Positions 58,616 to 64,000 of a DNA stretch of 64,000 nucleotides are shown here, in pieces; position 1 is the first letter of the stretch, and every line of letters begins with the position of its first letter. The notes under the pieces were generated by a model, which ran no database searches, was not told the origin of the DNA, and saw only the letters and a list, made by a program, of their open reading frames with translations. The position numbers and the translations under genes were made by a program. The stretch covers positions 434,001 through 498,000 of the forward strand of contig NC_054687.1 in the NCBI RefSeq assembly GCF_011074885.1, given 5' to 3'. Origin of the DNA: Brettanomyces bruxellensis (taxonomy: Eukaryota; Ascomycota; Pichiomycetes; Pichiales; Pichiaceae).

Positions 58616-59043
58616 GTAGGGGACAGTTTGGTTTGAAATTAGATTGTGTTGTCGGATGTGTAAATCATAATTAATGTAAAATAACGAATTAAAAGCGTTT
58701 ATTACGAGGTTGCCCGTATGTTGTTGCTTCTAAGTTTAACGCCAATAGGAGGAGGAATTGAAAATAATTGACTGGTATTTACAGTTTTGCGCCGCGCTCG
58801 CATCTGTAAGTATGCATTTGAAATATCCAAATTTAATAATATATTCCGGGAGATACTTTATTTTATTTATTTTTTCCCCCTCTCTCTGCTTGATTTTCAA
58901 CCCGAAATTTTGCATTACCTCCAACAGGATACTGTCATTTTCATAGTACAACTTTGTATATCTGCATCAATCGGTCCATACACTGTTGCATACGCTTTTA
59001 CACGTTTACCTTGTTTCAGAAACCGACAATATCACAAGAAATA
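58616..59043. other. Intergenic region VPS51 / EXO84
   Basis: 428 bp between two plus-strand genes. It contains the EXO84 leader. GTAAGTATG at 58806-58814 resembles a splice donor, but no TACTAAC branch point follows, so no intron is called. Confidence 0.55.
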
Positions 59044-61050
59044 ATGGCCGATCGACGTCTTAGTAGAGCTGTGTGGTCCACTAAGGATAATGCTAAGCCA
59101 TATACTCGACCATCTGATAACAGAGGGCAGACTAATCTCCTCACAGTGCCAGGATTGGCACCTACAATTATAGAAGAGCCAGATACGGAGCAACATAATG
59201 GAGGATATCCCACTTCGACTCAAAATAAAATCAAAAGAATTACATCTCGTCCGCAAAGAATTGACAACAACAATTATGGAAGACGATTTTCGGTGTATAC
59301 ATCCGCAAAGCCCACAGGAATACCGCTGGGGAAGGTTCCGGCGTTGCCGGGTAATGCTAAGCAGATGATTAAGAACAGTGCCAGGCCTGAGGCAGGGGAA
59401 AAGGCAAGTCTCTTCGATCTATTGTCTTCTCCCGATTATAACGCTGCTCAATATTTGAATGATCACTTAAAGAATGCGGACGCTTCTAAGATTGATGATT
59501 TTACATCGCAACTTGCAAGTCTTACCATTAAGAGCAAGAATGATGCAAAGAGTACGATATCGGAATCTTTGGAAAGCGTTTTAAATGTGAGTGACTCAGT
59601 TGCTGATACTTACAAGGTGTTGGACAATCTTAAGCAGACCATCAACGCTCTCAACGACGTGTTGTATCAACAACTTGATGATGCTCAGGAGGCTGTGAAG
59701 GCAGAGACAGACGCCAGAGCTTCGGGGTCAGAAAACACGCCGCTAAGTACTAAAGGCCGGAAGAATGCAGATAAAAGGAGAAGTGTTTTAATATTGGAGA
59801 AGAGATGGGCATCAGACATGGGCCAGTTGTTCAAAGAGGTGGATGGTGCACAGCAGTTTGTTTCGGCTGCACCGGGACGGCATGTTGTCACACAGAGTAA
59901 GAGATGGGGAGAATTGAATGCATTAACATGGAAACCGGTTAGGCCTGCACATCTAATCATTCTGAATGATTATTTGCTGGTTGCTACGAGGAAGAGAATC
60001 GAGGATAAAAAGAGGACAATTGCGACTGGATGCTGGCCATTAAGAAGTGTAACTCTAATAGATTCCATCCAGCCTCCGAAATCGCATACTGAGAAAAGTG
60101 ACAAATTTACGCTAGCCTTCAAAACGTCAAACACCTCCTTGCTATTTCAGACAGACAGTCAAAATGAGTACAACAAGGTGAAATCCTCATTTGGTGCTGC
60201 CAAGGCCGATTGGGCTCAGAAAAATGAGTCAGAGGAAACAAGAAATAGGCAAATTAGAAAGTCGATCAACAGGATATCATCAGATCACTTGGGACGAAAT
60301 TCTAGTGTGCTTCATGATCTTTCAAGCCAACTTTCACATCATAGAGTGAGGTCCAGAGATCTGAAGCAGCAATCGGAATCGGATTCCATGGATTCGATTG
60401 ACGAAAGCTTGACAAACATAGAAGTATTTTTGGGTCATCACAAATTTGAGGAGTGCACAGGTTTTGTTAATAGGTTGAAGGACCAACTAGAGTCGTTGAA
60501 GAAATCTACGAAGGCCACAGGAATGGATAAGGATGGACATCTGAAAATTCTTATTAAGTTGAAGGAGTTGAAGCTGGATGATTTGATTGATCAGTTGGTG
60601 GGATGGTTATCCTGGAAAGTAAGCAATCCAGTCGCATCCAATCAAGTAATTTCCGACACGATCAATCTTTTCCGTATTCTTGGACTAAAAGACAAAGGTA
60701 GAAATGTGCTATTAGATGCGAAGACAAAGCAGTTGGATGAACGTGTTAGAGAGGTCAAATTTGAAGGGGATCTCAAGAATTTCCTAATGCAGGTGTCCAT
60801 AATTTATTTCAACTTCATCCAGCAAGTTTATGTGCTTTACGAAAAGTGTTTTACCGAGATCAGAGACAAATCGTTTGTAATTGATTGGACAAATGACCGT
60901 ATAGCATCATATAACAAGGTTGTTCAGAGACAGTTGATCGACTACAAGAAAGATTCCAAAATTTACAAGGATTGCGTTCTTATGACCAAGTCACGAGCCC
61001 AGCCATTGAGAAGTTTAGGATTGAATGTGGACTACTTGTTTGATTTTTAA
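59044..61050 (+). CDS. EXO84: Exocyst subunit Exo84
   Basis: A subunit of the octameric exocyst, which tethers secretory vesicles at the bud. The 668-aa product has a polar N-terminus. A Vps51/Exo84-type block (about 116-215: YNAAQYLNDHLKNADASKID, DDFTSQLASL) comes next, followed by a coiled coil. The conserved lead SVLILEKRWASDMGQLFKEV (about 248-267) enters a PH domain (about 268-390). The C-terminal helical rods carry SLTNIEVFLGHHKFEECTGF. S. cerevisiae Exo84 is 753 aa, so this copy is a little shorter. The frame runs 30 codons further upstream to a TTG; ATG 59044 (MADRRLSRAVWS) is used. Confidence 0.94.
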   Translation: MADRRLSRAVWSTKDNAKPYTRPSDNRGQTNLLTVPGLAPTIIEEPDTEQHNGGYPTSTQNKIKRITSRPQRIDNNNYGRRFSVYTSAKPTGIPLGKVPALPGNAKQMIKNSARPEAGEKASLFDLLSSPDYNAAQYLNDHLKNADASKIDDFTSQLASLTIKSKNDAKSTISESLESVLNVSDSVADTYKVLDNLKQTINALNDVLYQQLDDAQEAVKAETDARASGSENTPLSTKGRKNADKRRSVLILEKRWASDMGQLFKEVDGAQQFVSAAPGRHVVTQSKRWGELNALTWKPVRPAHLIILNDYLLVATRKRIEDKKRTIATGCWPLRSVTLIDSIQPPKSHTEKSDKFTLAFKTSNTSLLFQTDSQNEYNKVKSSFGAAKADWAQKNESEETRNRQIRKSINRISSDHLGRNSSVLHDLSSQLSHHRVRSRDLKQQSESDSMDSIDESLTNIEVFLGHHKFEECTGFVNRLKDQLESLKKSTKATGMDKDGHLKILIKLKELKLDDLIDQLVGWLSWKVSNPVASNQVISDTINLFRILGLKDKGRNVLLDAKTKQLDERVREVKFEGDLKNFLMQVSIIYFNFIQQVYVLYEKCFTEIRDKSFVIDWTNDRIASYNKVVQRQLIDYKKDSKIYKDCVLMTKSRAQPLRSLGLNVDYLFDF

Positions 61051-61265
61051 CTAACGATTTATGTGCATATATAACTAATGATCTATACATATATATTAGA
61101 TTGGAGCAGCGTAATGACAAGCAAAGCAGTAAAAATTAGTAATAAAAACGACGTGTGACAAGATGAATAATGTATTTTGCGATGGCATTTTTCAGGAAAA
61201 GAAAACGAATTTCCTCTTTTCTAGAGTGAACAGTAATGATTAAAATAAAAGTAAAAAAAAAGCCC

Positions 61266-64000
61266 TTAATGCATACTCTTAAGCCAGTCACTTTTCAAAA
61301 TCTGTTTCATTGTTGGACGCTTGTTAACATCCTCAACCAGTATTGACGTTATCAAGTTAATACAGTCCTGACTAACATCCGGGAAGTTCGGGAACGTCAA
61401 CTTTCCCTCCACAATCTCATCAACACTGCAGAAAGGATTCTCCTTGAAAATAATCGTATAAAGAAGAACACCCATTGCCCAAACATCTTGAGCACGACCA
61501 TCATAAGGTTTCCCATTGAGAACTTCAGGTGCTGCATAGTCGATTGTACCCACGAAGACACCAAATGGTCCATCCTTCGTGTAAGCAGCAGAACCAAAGT
61601 CAATGAGCTTCACAGTAAAGTCCTGGTCAACAATGATGTTCTCATCTTTAATATCACGGTGAACAATACCATGGTGGTGAAGATAAGCCATCGCCGAACA
61701 GCACTGGAAGTAGATGTACTTGCACTCAAACTCAGTCATATCAGTCTTGACCTCAATGAGATCAAACAAATCGATTGCCGGGGGATCACCATGCTGCATT
61801 GTTTCTAGATAGTAGCACTTGTCATCCTCAAAGAAATCGATTATCCGCATAATATTAGGGTGCGGATCCTGGTTAATCTTATTTAGAATCTGAATCTCAC
61901 TAGGAATGGTTCCCAAGTCTTTATCTCTAACCCAAGTGTCAACCAATATTCTCTCCTTGAAAATGGCCTTCAACACAACTTTATATAGAGGGTCTGCTTT
62001 CCTCACGGCCACAACAACCTTACCATACGCACCCTGGCCCAGGTTCTTTATAATATGGAAGTCTTTCATCTTCTTCGTACGTCTCTCCTTTCCCACAATA
62101 CGCGGAAATAACTTTGAATGCCTCCTTATCTCGGCAATCAGGTCATTTTCCCGCTTCATAAGCGTACTTTGTGAAAGAGCATTCTCCAACTTGAAAGCTC
62201 TGTACCTCGAATTCGAGTCAGACTTACTACTGGTTGTGGTTGATGAACTCGATGTATCGTTTGTAGCTTCGAAGGACGATGAAGACAATGTCGAACCCGT
62301 TGTTCTTGTTGTTTCATACGAATGTGGATTTGCTTCATTAGAATTTGTCGCCGTTTCGCCTGTACTTGACCTACTCATTGCCTCCGAAGATCCAGTACTG
62401 TGTAGATTATCAGACATTTGGGATAGAAGTGGGATTTGGGATGGAACGGTCTGCATGTTGAGGTTCATTAGATGGCTTCCCGAGGAGTCACCCTCTGAAT
62501 GGAGTGTCTCATTACTCTTGTCCCTTCTCAACTGCTCTTTTTTCTCCTTATCCATCTTGAACTTTGTCTCTTCTAACTTTTGGGTTATTTCACGAAGTGA
62601 GGCGTCCGAGATCTTGTCCGGGTGCAAGGATGGTGACTGCACTAGTATTGTTCTGCAGTAGGTCACCCATAGAAGGAAGAAGTTGTGATCAATCAAACGA
62701 AGTTGCACATCAACCTTGATGGTATTTCCATCATTATGCACAGCATCAAGACCTGTGGAACGTAAGAACAGCAATTCCTTCTCCTCCTCCGTCCGACCAT
62801 CCTGCTGAGCAACCAGCCTCCGCCAATAATGCTCTGGTAAAACAGTACCTTCCTCATATAACAGTCCTGGGTTCTCTGCCAAAGCCTTATCTATAAGTTT
62901 AGAGAAGCCTGGAATAATGCAATCAACAGAGTTATCCTTCAGGTCATCGTGGCCAAACAAGTTCTTTGCAATGGCCTCGTTGAAGCTGACGATATTGTAT
63001 CCATTTGTGGAAACCACAAACGAGCCTGCCATGTACGGAAGTGTGTGTATGTTCAACCTTAATTCGCTGTCTTCCTCATCGTCTGGATCCAGACTCTCGG
63101 ATGTAACTGCACAAGGTGCATAGATGATATCCTTCTCATCGTTCACATCGGTATCCGAATCGTCCAAATGTGCATCTTCACCCACTTCAGAATCGTTTTT
63201 CTTGATCCTAAGAGTGAAATACCGAACTTTGTTAACCAGCTCGGTATCTCTTTGAGATGGCAGCATATTTTTGTAGGTTTTAGGAATATCGCCCTCCTCA
63301 CTCACAAGCTGATCAATGCTTGGTAAGCTGTAATCGAGCTTCTTGCCGCTAAAATTAACATCCGTAAAGAGAGGCGAGTATGGCTTCGAAGTTTCTATTT
63401 TATATTTTGAATTTTCAGCACTCGTAAGATCCTTGCTTATTAGCATGTCCAACGAATCGCACGGGATCTGTTCAATGATCAAAATGATGAAGTTTTCCTT
63501 TCTTTTAGCCCACACAGAGGTCCAAGCCATCTTGTCGTTGTACCTCTTTATTGCAATGACCTCACCTGCAAATGGCTGTTCGGATTGCAGCTGCAACCGG
63601 TTGAACACTAGATCCCTCGATCTAGGAGCTAGTAAATCCATCAATCTCAATGATTTCATGATCTGCCTGGAAACACCAAACATCAAGCAAGCCAAATCAT
63701 TAGAATTCAAAATGTTCCATGGAGATTCCAAGCCACACGTTAGAACGGCTTTGGGAGATCTTGTCTTGCCTGCTGAAGATGAGTGAAACTGCATTGAAAT
63801 TCCCTGGCTTGGCTGGGATTGCGGTGAGCTCCTGGTTGCCTGCTGCTGGCTATATTGTAAATTGTTGAGCCCCCAAGAGGAATCCACTGGTTTTATCATG
63901 GGAATGCCGGCAACGGCATTGTTATTGCTGCTATTTCCCTCCTGAAACGGCGTCGCCAATGCATGAAGAAGCTGGATCCTAAGGGATGTTTTCTTGGGGA
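61266..64000 (-). CDS. PAS-domain protein kinase, Psk1/Psk2 type (5' end beyond right edge)
   Basis: A PAS kinase that senses nutrient state and directs glucose towards wall glucan and away from glycogen by phosphorylating Ugp1 and glycogen synthase. The frame is open from the right edge to the stop, about 911 residues. The N-terminal region has a PAS domain (from about LNSNDLACLMFGVSRQIMKS). A second PAS-like segment (SFVVSTNGYNIVSFNEAIAK) follows, then a Ser/Thr-rich linker. The C-terminal kinase domain carries LGQGAYGKV, HRDIKDENI, DFGSAA and APEVLNGKPYD, and ends with LKSDWLKSMH. No ATG start lies in frame at the upstream end inside the window. S. cerevisiae has two paralogues (1101 and 1356 aa), so PSK1 or PSK2 cannot be chosen. 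Confidence 0.93.
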   Translation of the reverse strand, partial: PKKTSLRIQLLHALATPFQEGNSSNNNAVAGIPMIKPVDSSWGLNNLQYSQQQATRSSPQSQPSQGISMQFHSSSAGKTRSPKAVLTCGLESPWNILNSNDLACLMFGVSRQIMKSLRLMDLLAPRSRDLVFNRLQLQSEQPFAGEVIAIKRYNDKMAWTSVWAKRKENFIILIIEQIPCDSLDMLISKDLTSAENSKYKIETSKPYSPLFTDVNFSGKKLDYSLPSIDQLVSEEGDIPKTYKNMLPSQRDTELVNKVRYFTLRIKKNDSEVGEDAHLDDSDTDVNDEKDIIYAPCAVTSESLDPDDEEDSELRLNIHTLPYMAGSFVVSTNGYNIVSFNEAIAKNLFGHDDLKDNSVDCIIPGFSKLIDKALAENPGLLYEEGTVLPEHYWRRLVAQQDGRTEEEKELLFLRSTGLDAVHNDGNTIKVDVQLRLIDHNFFLLWVTYCRTILVQSPSLHPDKISDASLREITQKLEETKFKMDKEKKEQLRRDKSNETLHSEGDSSGSHLMNLNMQTVPSQIPLLSQMSDNLHSTGSSEAMSRSSTGETATNSNEANPHSYETTRTTGSTLSSSSFEATNDTSSSSTTTSSKSDSNSRYRAFKLENALSQSTLMKRENDLIAEIRRHSKLFPRIVGKERRTKKMKDFHIIKNLGQGAYGKVVVAVRKADPLYKVVLKAIFKERILVDTWVRDKDLGTIPSEIQILNKINQDPHPNIMRIIDFFEDDKCYYLETMQHGDPPAIDLFDLIEVKTDMTEFECKYIYFQCCSAMAYLHHHGIVHRDIKDENIIVDQDFTVKLIDFGSAAYTKDGPFGVFVGTIDYAAPEVLNGKPYDGRAQDVWAMGVLLYTIIFKENPFCSVDEIVEGKLTFPNFPDVSQDCINLITSILVEDVNKRPTMKQILKSDWLKSMH

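Noticed and set aside
58806..59031. Possible 5' intron of EXO84 (GTAAGTATG donor)
   Set aside because: No TACTAAC branch point; the first ATG after it gives a normal Exo84 N-terminus.
61906..62661. 251-codon open frame antisense to the PAS kinase gene
   Set aside because: Starts within the kinase domain on the opposite strand; composition follows the sense codons and no family is matched.
1..64000. tRNA genes, transposons, CRISPR arrays, bacterial-type operons
   Set aside because: No tRNA A/B-box pairs, integrase or transposase motifs, terminal repeats or spaced direct repeats were seen by eye; a tRNAscan-SE run would settle tRNAs.

Overview
This is an ordinary-looking stretch of nuclear chromosome from a budding yeast (Saccharomycotina). 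The genes are compact, almost all intronless and on both strands, at roughly 38-40% GC by eye, with many poly(dA:dT) promoter tracts. The gene set is yeast-specific: FLO8, ALG3, a DNF-type flippase, EGD2, LNP1, UGO1, SPC25, CTR2, ROT2, TUB4, SVF1, TDA3, TFA1, a FRE reductase, CTP1, BSD2, SNF5, ARG7, RCO1, PDS5, SYS1, CLP1, VPS51, EXO84 and a PAS kinase. CTG occurs at conserved leucines of the second PHD finger of RCO1 (50087-50098), so CTG is read as Leu and the CUG-Ser clade is unlikely. My guess is a methylotroph/Pichiaceae-type yeast such as Brettanomyces or Pichia. That is inference only.

Layout. 1-17 kb: FLO8 (cut by the left edge), an unrecognised 577-aa gene, ALG3, DNF1/2-type flippase, EGD2, LNP1, UGO1, a small Dpy-30-like gene and SPC25. 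17-28.7 kb: a CYP504-like cytochrome P450, vacuolar copper transporter CTR2, glucosidase II ROT2, gamma-tubulin TUB4 (the one clear intron gene), an unrecognised 347-aa gene and SVF1. 28.7-42.4 kb: TDA3, TFA1, a ferric/cupric reductase, CTP1, BSD2 and a stand-alone eEF1B-gamma-like GST domain protein. 42.4-44 kb: a gene-free stretch with broken open frames, possibly a relic gene. 44-64 kb: SNF5, ARG7, RCO1, PDS5, SYS1, CLP1, VPS51, EXO84 and a PAS-domain kinase cut by the right edge.

Functional themes. There is no operon-like system. Several genes share processes: chromosome segregation (SPC25, TUB4, PDS5), chromatin and transcription (SNF5, RCO1, TFA1, the Dpy-30-like gene), the secretory pathway (ALG3, ROT2, flippase, SYS1, VPS51, EXO84, LNP1) and metal handling (CTR2, FRE, BSD2). 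G1/S-type boxes lie upstream of TUB4, PDS5 and SPC25. Two copies of the Mac1-type copper element lie upstream of the reductase.

I did not find a convincing undescribed system. The best leads are the two unrecognised genes, the truncated eEF1B-gamma-like GST, the P450, the relic region at 42.8-44 kb and the promoter motifs. Several gene starts were moved downstream to the first ATG, because the longest open frame begins at TTG or GTG. No tRNA gene, transposon or CRISPR array was found by eye.
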